Positions 1 to 10,200 of a stretch of DNA of 64,000 nt are shown piece after piece. Each line of letters starts with the position of its first letter. Positions within the stretch are counted from its first letter, which is position 1. The notes beneath the pieces were generated by a model, which made no database searches, was not told where the DNA came from, and worked only from the letters and a program-made list of their open reading frames with translations. The translations under genes were made by a program, and so were the position numbers. The stretch is from the NCBI GenBank assembly GCA_003388555.1, contig QQVD01000068.1, positions 86,633 to 150,632 of the forward strand, in the 5' to 3' direction. The stretch is from Acidobacteriota bacterium. GTDB lineage: Bacteria; Acidobacteriota; Thermoanaerobaculia; Multivoradales; Multivoraceae.

Positions 1-423
1 GCCCCCGACTGCATCGTGACCGTGGCGGTGCGCTTCTCGCGCGGACGCGGCGCCTGGGCGCTGCACATCGACGCCGGCTCGGAGAGCGAGACGGTCGTCT
101 CCCAGGAGCGCGCGACATCGTCGGCGAATCGGTTGGAGCTCGCCGCCGCCCTCGAGCTGACCCAGCGCGCCGAGCGACTGCCGGCGCCGCTCGAGGTGCG
201 CTGCGGCGACTACCTGCGCCGGGGCGTGCTGGAGTGGCTGCCCTCCTGGCAGCGCTCCGGCTGGCGCACCGCGGGCGGCGACCCGGTGAAGAACCGCGAC
301 CTCTGGGAGCGCCTCGAGGCACGGCTGCGCCAGCTCGAGTCCTCCGGCCGCAGCATCTCTTTCGCCCGAGCCGACGGCGGATCACCCCAGGTGCGCGAGC
401 TCAAGGCCGCGCTGCGGGGCTGA
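1..423 (+). CDS. RNase H-like domain protein, 5' end cut by window edge, probably inactive
   Basis: The reading frame is open from the first base. A GTG at 16 is the first possible start inside the window, but upstream codons are also open, so the gene may begin outside. Numbered from that GTG, residues 39-48 (NRLELAAALE) and 82-100 (GWRTAGG..PVKNRDLWERL) match the signature blocks of ribonuclease HI, including Glu41, the counterpart of the catalytic Glu48 of E. coli RNase HI. The other three catalytic carboxylates seem lost. There is no DGS motif before the GxG strand, the TDSQY segment reads RCGDYL, and the CDELA segment near the C terminus reads VRELK. The fold is likely RNase H, but nuclease activity on RNA-DNA hybrids is doubtful. 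It could be the C-terminal domain of a longer protein. It is convergent with the oleC end at 436. Confidence 0.6.
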   Translation, partial: APDCIVTVAVRFSRGRGAWALHIDAGSESETVVSQERATSSANRLELAAALELTQRAERLPAPLEVRCGDYLRRGVLEWLPSWQRSGWRTAGGDPVKNRDLWERLEARLRQLESSGRSISFARADGGSPQVRELKAALRG

Positions 424-435
424 CCTCCGCCCCCG

Positions 436-2133
436 TCAGCCGCCGCCCTGGCCGCTGCCGGCGTCGACGCCGAGACGCCGCGCCGCCCAGAGCGCCAACT
501 GCTCGCGGAAGATCTTGGCGTTGTGTCGCACGTCGACCGGGAAGCTGCGGCGGAAGAGCACCGTCTCGATCCGTCTGGTGCGCGGGTCACCGGCTCCGAG
601 CTCGAGCAGCTCGCCGACCAGAGCGGTGCGCCGACCACGCCCGAGGCGTCGCCGCGGCTCGACGCAGAGAACCGGCCGCGCCCTGTCCGGAGGGCCGACG
701 CCGACCAGCGCAGTGCGGCGTACGTCCGGGTGGCGGTTGAAGATCGCCTCGCAGGGGATGGTGAACAGGTCACCGCCCTCACAGCGGACCCGGTGAGTCA
801 GGCGACCGCACATCCACAGGCGTCCCTGGTCGTCGAGCCAGCCGACGTCGCCCATGCGGTGCCAGAGGCGGCCGGCGGCGTCGCGGAGCTTGTGGTGGCG
901 GGTGGCCTCGGGGCGCCCGAAGTAGCTCGGGCTGGTCTGGGCGCTCGAGACGACGATCTCGCCGATCTCGCCGGCCGGCAGAGGCTGCTCCAGCACGCTC
1001 GGTGCGACCTCGCCGTCCTCGATCGGCACGATCCGCAGCTCGACGCCCTCGAGAGCACGACCGACACAAACCCCCGCTCCCTTCTCGGTCTCGGCTCGGG
1101 TCTCGTCGAGCAGCTCGCGACTGCCGATCGTCGCCACCGGCAGCGACTCGGTGGCACCGTAGGGCGTGTGCACCTCGGCGGCGTCGTCGAGGGCGGCGGC
1201 GAAGCGCTGCAGTGACGGTAGCGAGGCCGGCGCCCCAGCCGACAGCGCACGCCGCAGCGTCGGCAGCGACCTGCCCTGCTCGACGCAGTAGGCGCCCAGC
1301 TTCTCGACCAGGGCCGGTGAGGCGAAGAGGTTGGTGCAGCGGTAGGTGTCGAGCGCCTCGACGAGGCGGGCGGGATCGGCGCGGCCGGGGCGCGAGGCGT
1401 CCATCCAGGGAACCACGGCCGCCATGCCGAGCGCCGGCCCGAACAGCGCGAAGAGCGGAAAGGTCGCGAGATCCCGCTCGCCGGGCTGGATCCCCCACTG
1501 CGAGCGTAGCGCCGCGACCTGGGCACAGAACATGCCGTGGGTGTACAGAGCGCCCTTCGCCGGCCCGGTGCTGCCACTGGTGAACAGGATGGCCGCCGGA
1601 CGATCGCGCTCGGCGGTGGCCGCGCCGGGCGCCTGCCCGGTTGCTTCGCATTCGCTGCCCTCGGGCGGTCCGCCGGCCGGCGGGCCCGCCGAGCTCACCC
1701 GCTGCACCAGCTCCACCTCCGGGACCCATCCGAAGAGGCGCCTCGCCAGGAGCGCCTTGCGCACGCCGAAGAAGGCGCGGGGCCGCGCCTCGGCGAGGCA
1801 GCGGCCGAGATTGCGCAGCCCCATGCCTGGGTCGACCAGCACCAGCACCGCACCCGAGCGCAGCAGCGCGAAGGTCAGCGCGAAGAAGTCGACCGAGGGC
1901 GGCACCATCAGCACGACGTGATCGCCCGGCACCACGCCGAGTCTCTCGATGACGCCGATCCACCCGCGGGCGCGGGCCTCGAGCTCGGAGAAGGTGAGCT
2001 CGTCGAAGCCGCCGCGGCGACGCGCCACCGCCACCGCGAGATCGTCGGGTCGCTCCCGCGCACGCGCCGCCAGCTCGAGTGCAACGTTGTCGCAGCTCGC
2101 CTCCACGTCGCGGCGGCGATCGCCGGGCTTCAT
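436..2133 (-). CDS. oleC: OleC-type beta-lactone synthetase (AMP-dependent synthetase family)
   Basis: The protein has 565 aa. It is an adenylate-forming enzyme: the phosphate-binding loop is at residues 181-194 (AILFTSGSTGPAKG), a YGATES motif lies near 325, and GDVGWLDDQGRLW with CGR follow. The C-terminal stretch FRRSFPVDVRHNAKIFREQLALWA, read in pieces, is the hallmark of the OleC family rather than of generic acyl-CoA ligases. Known OleC enzymes convert a 2-alkyl-3-hydroxy fatty acid to a beta-lactone with ATP, the step before OleB. Its ATG overlaps the oleB stop as ATGA (2130-2133), so translation is probably coupled. It is the last gene of the Pfa-Ole cluster. The usual next gene, oleD, is absent; an RNase H-like ORF on the other strand follows. 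Confidence 0.9.
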   Translation of the reverse strand: MKPGDRRRDVEASCDNVALELAARARERPDDLAVAVARRRGGFDELTFSELEARARGWIGVIERLGVVPGDHVVLMVPPSVDFFALTFALLRSGAVLVLVDPGMGLRNLGRCLAEARPRAFFGVRKALLARRLFGWVPEVELVQRVSSAGPPAGGPPEGSECEATGQAPGAATAERDRPAAILFTSGSTGPAKGALYTHGMFCAQVAALRSQWGIQPGERDLATFPLFALFGPALGMAAVVPWMDASRPGRADPARLVEALDTYRCTNLFASPALVEKLGAYCVEQGRSLPTLRRALSAGAPASLPSLQRFAAALDDAAEVHTPYGATESLPVATIGSRELLDETRAETEKGAGVCVGRALEGVELRIVPIEDGEVAPSVLEQPLPAGEIGEIVVSSAQTSPSYFGRPEATRHHKLRDAAGRLWHRMGDVGWLDDQGRLWMCGRLTHRVRCEGGDLFTIPCEAIFNRHPDVRRTALVGVGPPDRARPVLCVEPRRRLGRGRRTALVGELLELGAGDPRTRRIETVLFRRSFPVDVRHNAKIFREQLALWAARRLGVDAGSGQGGG

Positions 2134-3128
2134 CGGCCCGCGGCTCCGCGCAGGTGCGAGACGATCGGCGCCGCCACGAGATCGAAGGCGTCCTCCAGCA
2201 GGTAGTGGCCGGCTTCGGGGGCCTCGACGTACGTGGCCTCCGGCAGGCGCTGCTTCCAGCCGGCGAGGAAGTGCTGGTCGAAGACGAAGTCCCGGCCCCC
2301 CCAGGCGACCAGGAGGCGCCCGCCGTCGAGCCCTCGCAGACCACGCGCCGTCGCCGCGACCCGTTGCCAGGAGCGGTGGTTCTCACCCAGCGGGATGTCG
2401 AGCACGAATTCGTGCACGGCGCGGCGATCCCGCCACGAGGAGTAGGGAGCGAGATAGCCCCGGCGGACCTCACCCGACAGCGCCTGGGTGACGCACGATC
2501 GCGCCGCGCCACGCTCGAACAGGCCCAGACCGCGCACCAGCAGTGACCCGATGACGGGCAGGCGCGCGAGACGCAGCGCGAGCGGCACCCTGGCGCTCTC
2601 GGGCAGCGGGAAGCCCGCCGTGTTCATCGCCACGACGCGATCGCAGCGATCGAGGTGGTCGACGATCCAGGACAGCCCGATCATCCCTCCCCAGTCGTGC
2701 ACCACGAAGGCGGCGCGATCGATCCCGAGTGCCGCGAGCAGCCGATCGAGATCGTGCACACGCGCCTGGAGCGAGTACGGGTAGTCGACGCGGGCGGGCC
2801 GATCGGAGAGCCCGCAGCCGAGGTGATCGGGAGCGATGGCACGGAACCCCCGGTCGGCGAGCAGCGAGATCAGCCGGCGGTAGAAGAAGCTCCAGGTCGG
2901 GTTACCGTGCAGCAGGACGACAGGCGGCCCGTCACCTTCGTCGACGACGTGCATGCGGCCCGCATCGAGCTCGATCCAGCTCCCGTCGAAGGGGAACAGG
3001 CGACGCTCGATACCGAGAGTCGCCAGCGCCGAGGCAGTGCCGTCGACGAATGGCCTCGCCGCCGTCCTGCCGGGGTCGCCTGCCGATCGCGGCGCCACCG
3101 TCATCGTCCCTTCCCGGTGGGGCGGCAA
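2130..3128 (-). CDS. oleB: OleB-type beta-lactone decarboxylase (alpha/beta hydrolase, haloalkane dehalogenase-like)
   Basis: This 332-aa protein has an alpha/beta-hydrolase fold. HGNPTW (residues 74-79) is the oxyanion-hole motif of the haloalkane dehalogenase group. HDWGG (144-148) carries the Asp145 nucleophile. Asp280 in WGGRD and His308 in EAGHY complete a plausible Asp-Asp-His triad. In characterised Ole pathways OleB decarboxylates the beta-lactone made by OleC to give a cis-olefin. A later ATG at residue 9 is an alternative start. It lies 13 bp after oleA and overlaps oleC by four bases. Taken alone, a dehalogenase or epoxide hydrolase would be possible; the neighbours decide for OleB. 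Confidence 0.88.
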   Translation of the reverse strand: MPPHREGTMTVAPRSAGDPGRTAARPFVDGTASALATLGIERRLFPFDGSWIELDAGRMHVVDEGDGPPVVLLHGNPTWSFFYRRLISLLADRGFRAIAPDHLGCGLSDRPARVDYPYSLQARVHDLDRLLAALGIDRAAFVVHDWGGMIGLSWIVDHLDRCDRVVAMNTAGFPLPESARVPLALRLARLPVIGSLLVRGLGLFERGAARSCVTQALSGEVRRGYLAPYSSWRDRRAVHEFVLDIPLGENHRSWQRVAATARGLRGLDGGRLLVAWGGRDFVFDQHFLAGWKQRLPEATYVEAPEAGHYLLEDAFDLVAAPIVSHLRGAAGR

Positions 3129-3141
3129 CGCCGGACCGGAC

Positions 3142-4209
3142 TCACCAGTCGACCCCCAGCATCAGACAGTTGAGGCCGCTGCCGATCCCGAGCAGGCCGA
3201 CCCGGTGCCCGGAGGCGACGAAACCGCGCTCCTCGGCGACGGCGAGGGCGAGCGGCAGGGCCACCGTGCCGGTGTTGCCGAGATGCGAGTAGATGGCGAA
3301 ATCCCGCTCCGGCGGCACCTCGAGCGCCCGCAGGATCTCCTGCCGGTGGCGCAGGCCGACCTGGTGGCAGATGGTGCGGTCGACACGGTCGGCCTGCCAG
3401 CGCAGCTCGGTGAGGAACCGCTGCCAGGTCCGCCGTCCGAGCGCCACGCCGTGCTCGAGCACGGAGACGGCGTCGGTGACCATGAACTCGCGCAGGGTGC
3501 GGCTGCCGCCGGCGGACTCGCCGACGACCTCCGTCCCCCAGCGACAGAGGCGATGGTGCTCCGGCGCGGTCTCGAGCACTCCTCCGAGCAACCGTCGGGG
3601 CTCGTCCTCACCGCCGCGGCGGAGGATCATCGCCACCGCTCCGGAGCCTCCGGTCATCGTCGCCACCGAGCTCGAGAAGCGACGCAGGCTGGAGTCCTCG
3701 TGCAGCGCCGCGATGGTCGCCTCGACGATGTCGCGAGCGCTCTCGCTGGCCACCACCATCCCCGCCTCGATCTGCCCGAGCTCGATGCGGTTCGCCACGT
3801 CGAGCATCCCGTTGAGCACGCCGAGGCAGGCGTTGGAGAGGTCGAAGACCGCGGCGTGCAGCGGCACCTCGTGGCCGAGCGCAGCCAGCTCGCCGGCGAC
3901 GACGCAGGCGGTGGCGGGCTCGTGGTGGTCGCGGCAGACGCCAGCGTAGATCAGCGCTCCGAGATCCTCGGCTCCCAGGCTCGAGAGCTCGAGCGCCTTG
4001 ACGGCGGCGGCGACCGCTCCCTCCGAGACCCGCGTGCCGCGCTGCCACCAACGCCGCTCGTGGATGCCGGTCAGCGTGGCCAGCTGGCCCTTCGGGATGC
4101 GCAGGCGCTGGAAGACGGCAGACAGCCTCTCCTCCAACTCCTCGGTGGACACCACCACCGGAGCGAGCTCGTAGCCGATCGCCTCGATCACCACCCGTTC
4201 GTATCTCAT
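3142..4209 (-). CDS. oleA: OleA-type acyl condensing enzyme (thiolase fold, KAS III-like)
   Basis: The 355-aa protein shows a thiolase-superfamily triad: Cys128 in LSNACLGVLNG, His282 in ICHQVGLRHRQ and Asn312 in HLGNTG. The HHEPATA segment (95-101) supplies the Glu (Glu97) that OleA enzymes use as base and FabH lacks. OleA condenses two acyl thioesters head to head to a 2-alkyl-3-ketoacid. It begins 52 bp downstream of the pfaC-like megasynthase stop on the same strand. That places it where myxobacterial Pfa synthases carry an acylglycerol-phosphate acyltransferase domain for offloading. The inference is that OleA consumes the Pfa product, either as acyl-CoA or directly from an acyl carrier protein. 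Confidence 0.9.
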   Translation of the reverse strand: MRYERVVIEAIGYELAPVVVSTEELEERLSAVFQRLRIPKGQLATLTGIHERRWWQRGTRVSEGAVAAAVKALELSSLGAEDLGALIYAGVCRDHHEPATACVVAGELAALGHEVPLHAAVFDLSNACLGVLNGMLDVANRIELGQIEAGMVVASESARDIVEATIAALHEDSSLRRFSSSVATMTGGSGAVAMILRRGGEDEPRRLLGGVLETAPEHHRLCRWGTEVVGESAGGSRTLREFMVTDAVSVLEHGVALGRRTWQRFLTELRWQADRVDRTICHQVGLRHRQEILRALEVPPERDFAIYSHLGNTGTVALPLALAVAEERGFVASGHRVGLLGIGSGLNCLMLGVDW

Positions 4210-4261
4210 CGCATCCTCGCCGGCCCGGTGCCTGCTCCGCCGCCGCCCTCCGCCGAGCGGC

Positions 4262-7200
4262 TCACGGCGCCGCCGTCCGCGTTCCCTCGCGGCCAGCCTC
4301 GCTCCCCGTGCGAGCGTCCCTGGTCGCGAGCGACGTCGAGAAGTCGAAACCGAGCTCCTCGATCTGGTAAATGACGCGGCCGTCGACCGAGAGCAGGCCG
4401 TCGGCGAGCAGCGTGCCCTCGGTCTCCAGCTCGTCCGGCCCGCTCTGCGCGAGGCTCAGCTCGCGGATCGAGGCCTCGACCACCACCCGACGGTCCCGAG
4501 GCGTCACCTGTCCGCGATAGGTCCAGCGGTGGGCGCGCCCTCGGGCCGCGGGCGTGAAGCGCCACTCCCCGCCGGGCCGCGCGACGTCCGCGGAGGCAGC
4601 CCGCGAGGCCCGCTCGGCAGCGTAGCGCGTCGCCCAGAGCTTGAGGAGCTGCTGGAAGGCCTCGAGACCGAGCGATCCGGGCCAGACCGGATCCTGGAAG
4701 AAGTGCGCCTCGAAGAACCAGGCCGCGGGATCGACGTCGATGGTGCCACGCACGAAGCCGCGACCGTGGCGGCCGCCATCCCCGCACAGCACCTCGATGC
4801 GGTCGATCATGCGCCAGCTCGGCGCCGGGAACGGGGCCTCGCTCGGCAGCCGTGCGACCGGGTCGGAGCCGTCGCCCACCGACCCGGGCGAGTCGGCTGC
4901 AGGCTCCCAGGGTCGCGCCTCCCTCAAGCCCACCTGGTTGGCGAGCGCCGCCTGCGGGAAGAAGCCGAAGTACGTCGTGCCGCTGTACACCTCGCCGACA
5001 CGGGCGCTGAGCACCCTGAAGCGGAAGTGCTGGATGATCATCCCGCCCGAGGCCGAGGTGCGGGTGAGCTCGACCTCGGTGGTCAGCACGTCGTCGCGGC
5101 GCTCGGGAACCGTTGCGAGCGTCGCCTCTCCGCCGAGGTTGCGGAAGCTGAGGTCCTGCTGCGAGGTCAGCGCCGATCCGCAGTAGGCCGCGAGCCATCC
5201 GCAAGGCTGCAGGGCGACCTCGAGCAGCGCGGCGAAGGCGAGCGAGTCCTGGCGGTTGGCCGAGAACGTCCAGTCCTCCGGCCGCTGCCGCCACTGCGCG
5301 GTGCAGCGCGCTCCGGCGGCCAGAACGAACGGTTCGCCGTGCACCTCGACGACGCGATCGAGGAACTGGTAGGGCGCCCGCGGCAGGCGCGCGATGCGAC
5401 GTTCACGGTCGAAGACGCTGTAGGGCGCACCGAAGGCGCGCGAGGGGGCGCCGGAGGCAAAGGCGACGATCGACTCGTGGTCGTAGACCGCCGGGCGCAG
5501 CGCCTGCTCGAGCGAGAAGTCATCGCTCGCCGCGCCCACGGCCTCCTGCCGCGACGACTCGCCGGACTGCGCGGCGCATCGAGCCGCGGGCTGGTCCTCC
5601 ACCGCCGCTGCGGCGCCACGCCACAGTCGCTCCAACGACGCGCGATCGCTGCCGCTGAGCTGCAGGCTGAGATCCTGGATCTCGACGATCTCGCGACCGT
5701 CGGCGAGCAGCACCGCATCGGCCAGCACGTACGGAGCGGGGCCGTAGCCGATCTCTTTGATCTCCACCCGGTAGCCGGCGCGGCGCGTCTCGGGGAGCAC
5801 CTGGCCCCTGCAGCGCAGGCGCGACGCGATCCCGGCGACCGGTTCCCAACACACCTCACCGCGACGTCCCACCCAGCCGAGCCGCAGCAGCAGCACGCGC
5901 AGGGTGTGCAGGCAGCATTCGTACATCAGGGTCCCGGGCATCACCGGATCGTCGACGAAGTGGCAGGTGAGGAACCAGTCGTCGGGGGCGATGTCGGCCT
6001 CGGCCTCGACCAGCCCGAGTCGGTGGCGACCGCCGAGCGGCTCCAATCGGGTGACGCGGTCGATCAACTCCAGCTCGCCGCGCGGCAGGGTGACGACCGG
6101 CGCCGCCGCGGCAGCCGCCGGACCGTACCGGGGACCGAAGGCTGCGACGAGGTCGCCGCGACGCAGCGCCTCGAGACCGGCAGCGTCGAGAGCGCCGACC
6201 CCGTCTCCCGTTGCTCCGTCGTGCTCGACGGTCTCCGGCAGCAGCGGCCTCCAGCCTCGCGACACACCTCTCCCCTCGTTCCCGGCCAGGCGTCCGCGCA
6301 CGACGCCGCGCCCCGCCGCCAGCTCGCTCGGCGAGAAGAAGCCGGCGCAGCCATCGCGCATGCGGAGCAACGGCTCGCCGTCGATCGTCGCGTCGAAGGC
6401 GAAGCGGAAGAGCCAGTTGTCGCCCTGCCTGAAGAATCTCTCGATGCGGATGTCGTAGTGCACCACCTCGCCGGCCCGCGGCAGACCGCGCTCGAAGGTC
6501 ACCACCGCGTCGAGCAGCCGGTAGCGGCGTTCACCGCGAGTCTGCGAGTCGATGCCGAGGAAGGCGCTGAGCAGCAGGTCGGCCTGCCCCGCCTCGACCG
6601 CGATCGCGGTCGGCAACCGCCCCTCGTCGAGGTACCAGCCGGCTTCGAGCACGTCGTGCTCGGTAACGATGCGCCCTGCCTCGAGACTGCCCGGTTGCCC
6701 TTCGATCACCAGTACGCGATCGACGAGCATGAGGGGCTCGTCCGGCAGCCGCACGCGGGTGGGGAAGACGTCGACGTGAGCGAAGCTCGCTCCGAGCACG
6801 GCGCCGATCTCTCCGCGCGCGAACTCCAGGCACTTCGATCGATCGAGGCTACGCGGCACCCCCGCCGCGCCGTCGTCGACCACGCCGGCGCCGCAAGATG
6901 ACTCGGATGACTCGGATGACTCGAATGGCTCGGAGGGCTCGCGGGTCGCGTCGGGTGGCGGCTCGGCCGAGGCCGCGGTGGCCGACCGCTGCGCCGTCGA
7001 GCGCCCGGCCGCGATCGCGTCGAGCGAGGCCTCGATCGGGCGGCGCGAGCGCACCCGCAGGCGGCGAGCCGCCATCCGTCCACCGGAGGCGGGATCGTGC
7101 TCGGCGGGCGCGGAGACGCCACCGAGGGCTCGCAGCGTGGCCGAGGGATCGACCGCGAACCCGCGGACCCAGAGGTCGGCGACGAGCTGCAGCAGAGATC

Positions 7201-10200
7201 GTAGGGGCGGGGTCGTCGGCGGGGAGAGCGCCTTCACCAGCGGCGCGACCCGGTGCGGCCCGGCGGCCCCACTGCCGCCGGCAGCCTCGTCGAGAATCGA
7301 ACGGATCATCCGGGTGCAGCTGGCACCGGGCCCGATCTCGACGAAGCCTCGCACGCCGTCCTCCCAGGCTCGGCGGATCACCGCCGGGAAGTCGAAGCCT
7401 TCCACTGCCTGCTCCAACAGCGAGTCGGCGCAGCTCTGGCGAGACGGTGCGTAGGCACGGGCCCAGGCGGCGCTGTAGACCCGGACCTCGACGTCCTCGG
7501 CGCAGTCGAGCTCGTGCAGGGCGCGGTAGCGGTCGCGCACCGGCTCCACCGCCGAGCAGTGCACCGCCGACACCGGCCCCAGGGGGTGCAGGCGGAGGTC
7601 GAAGCGGCGGCAGAACTCCTCGACGGCGGCGCGCTCGCCCCCGAGCACGCAGTCGCGGTCGGTGTTGACGATCAGCCGCGCCAGCCGCGCCAACCGAGCC
7701 CCGCCGGCCCAGGACTCGAGTCGGCGATCGAGCTCTTCGCGCCCCACCGGCACCACCCCGGCCAACCATTCGAAGTCGGACTCGGCGGCGACCGACCAGG
7801 CGCGCCGAGCGCTCTCGCAGCGACCGGCGAGCTGCACCGTGAACAGATCGTCCTGCCGCATCCGACGGTGCATCTCCTCGCCATCGCTCCATACGCCGCT
7901 GGCGAAGAGAGCTGTGGTCTCGCCGAGCGAGTAGCCCACGGCCGCCTGTTCGCGCACGCCGAGTCGGCGCAGCAGCCGTCGCTGCAGCACCCCCAGCTGC
8001 ACCTGCGCCTGGATCTGCTCGGCGACGCTGCCCTGTCGCCACCCGAAGGCGACCGGCGGCACCAGCATCTCGGCGAAGCGCCTCTCCTCGATCCCCGCGT
8101 GCACGAGATCCGGGAACCAGGCCAGCAGCTCGCCGAGCCGCGGGTCACCGAGGTTGCCCGAGCCGGGATAGACGAAGGCCAGCTCACCGGGTTCGGCGAC
8201 GGGGCGACCGAGAAACCAGCGCGATCCGCTCCGCCCCAGCCCGGCCTGGCCGTCGGCAGCCTCCCGCCAGCTGCCGACCGCACGCAGCAGCTCGTCCACG
8301 GCCCGGCGCAGCTCGGCGACATCGTGCGCGACGACGCCGCCGCGCAACGACGCACCGTGAGAGGCGGCGGCTCCGGGGCCGTCGGCGACGGGGTGCTCTC
8401 TCCGCCAGCGCCACGACAGCTCGGTCAGCCCGCTCTCGGGTGCTGTCTCGCACAGCTCACGCAGCCGCCCGACCGCAGCGGCCATTCCCGACGCTCCGGC
8501 CGCCTCGAACAGGAAGAGCGCGTGACCGGCTGCCCTGCGACTCCCTCGCTGCCCTGCGGCAGCCGCGCCTCGCGCCGCAGCGGTCGCCGGCGGGGCCTCT
8601 TGCAGCACCAGGTGGGCGCTGCCTCCGAGACTGCCCATGACCTGCACACCGGCCGACGCCGCTCCCGCCCCGCCCGCCGGAACCAGTGGGCTCGACGGAC
8701 GCGGCGAGACGGCGAGAACTCCACCACTGCCGACGCGCAGCACCGCGCCGGCGGGGACGATCCCCTCGGCCAGCCCCAGCGCCGCGCGACAGATCGCCAG
8801 GAGACCGGAGGCGATCGGCGCGTTCCCCGTCGTGGCGCGCACGCTGGCGACCGGCAGGGCGGCCGGTGGCCAGGCCGTGCCGGACGCCCCGAGCCAGCGC
8901 TCGAGCGCCGCGTGCTCCAGCGCCTCCTGGTGTGGATCGCCGCCGGCATGCAGCTCGAGCCAGGCCGCGCGGTCGGGCTCGGCGCCGGCCTCCCTCCAAG
9001 CCGCACGGGCAGCTCGCACCGACGCGGCGACGGATCGCTCCCGGCGAGAGGGGCTGGCCAGCGTTTCGTCGAGCTCTCCTGATCCGCACACTGCCAGGCC
9101 GCTCAGGCGGGCGTACGGCGTCGCACCACCCTCCCGGCGAGCCGTCGTCCGAGGGCTGTGGAGGACCAGGCAGGCCGCGCCGTCGCCCCTGGCCCCGGAG
9201 TCGCGCAAGACCTCGAGTCGCGGATCGCACGCCAGATCGACACCGACGACCAGGGCGAAGTCGATCTCTCCCGCCGCCAGAGCCTGGCGAGCCATGTCGA
9301 GGGCCTGGGCACCACCCAGCTCGGCGGCAGCCACCCCGTGAGCGGGCCCGCCGATGCCGAATTCGCGCGCCACCCTGCTGGCCACGATGCCGCCGAGCGA
9401 TCCGAGGGTGCGATCGGCGTCGAGCAGCTCGCAGAGGCGCCGCAGCCCGTCCGGGGCGTCGCCGTCGCGCCCGCTCACGGCCAGCCGATCGGCCAGCAGC
9501 CAGCGCAGGCTGAAGTCCCACGCCGACGGATCGAGCTCGAGCGCCACGTAGACGCCGCAGCGCTCACCCTCCGCCAGACGGTGACCGTCACGACGACACT
9601 CCGTCGGCAGCAGGCCGGCGTCCTGGAGCGCCGCCTTGCAGACCTCCAGCGCCAGCAGCTGCTGGACCATCGAGGCCTGCAGCTCGCGGGGAGGGATGCG
9701 GAACTCGGTCGGGTCGACCTCGAGCTCCTCGATCGCGGCGTCGGCGCCGCCGGATCCCGGGCCGCCGAGCCCGAGTAGGGATCCCCAGAGGGCATCGCCC
9801 GAGCCGTCGCCGAAGCGGGCCGCCAGTCCGACGACGTCGCAGGCTGCGGCGAGTCGCTGCGGTCCCTCCGAGGCCACGGCGACTCGGCTCGGGACCTCGG
9901 AAGCGGACCGCCCCGACGGCCTCCGGCCACCATCGCCGAACCCATCGGCGGGCTCCTCCCACTCCTCGAGGACCAGGTGGGCGTTGATGCCGCCGAAGCC
10001 GAAGCCGTTGATGCCGGCCCGGCGGGGCCGATCGACGGGCCGACTCCACTCCTCGGGCGTGCGCAGGATCCTCAACGGGCCGTGCCCGATGCCGAGCGAC
10101 TCGCGCGCCTTCTCGAAATGGGCGACCGGTGGCAGCAGCCGGCGTTCGAGCGCGGTCAGCAGGTTGACGAGACCGGCGGCGCCGGCTCCGGTGAGCAGGT

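Noticed and set aside
4529..9082. Long plus-strand frames of 790 and 609 codons
   Set aside because: Shadows of the pfaC-like gene on the other strand.
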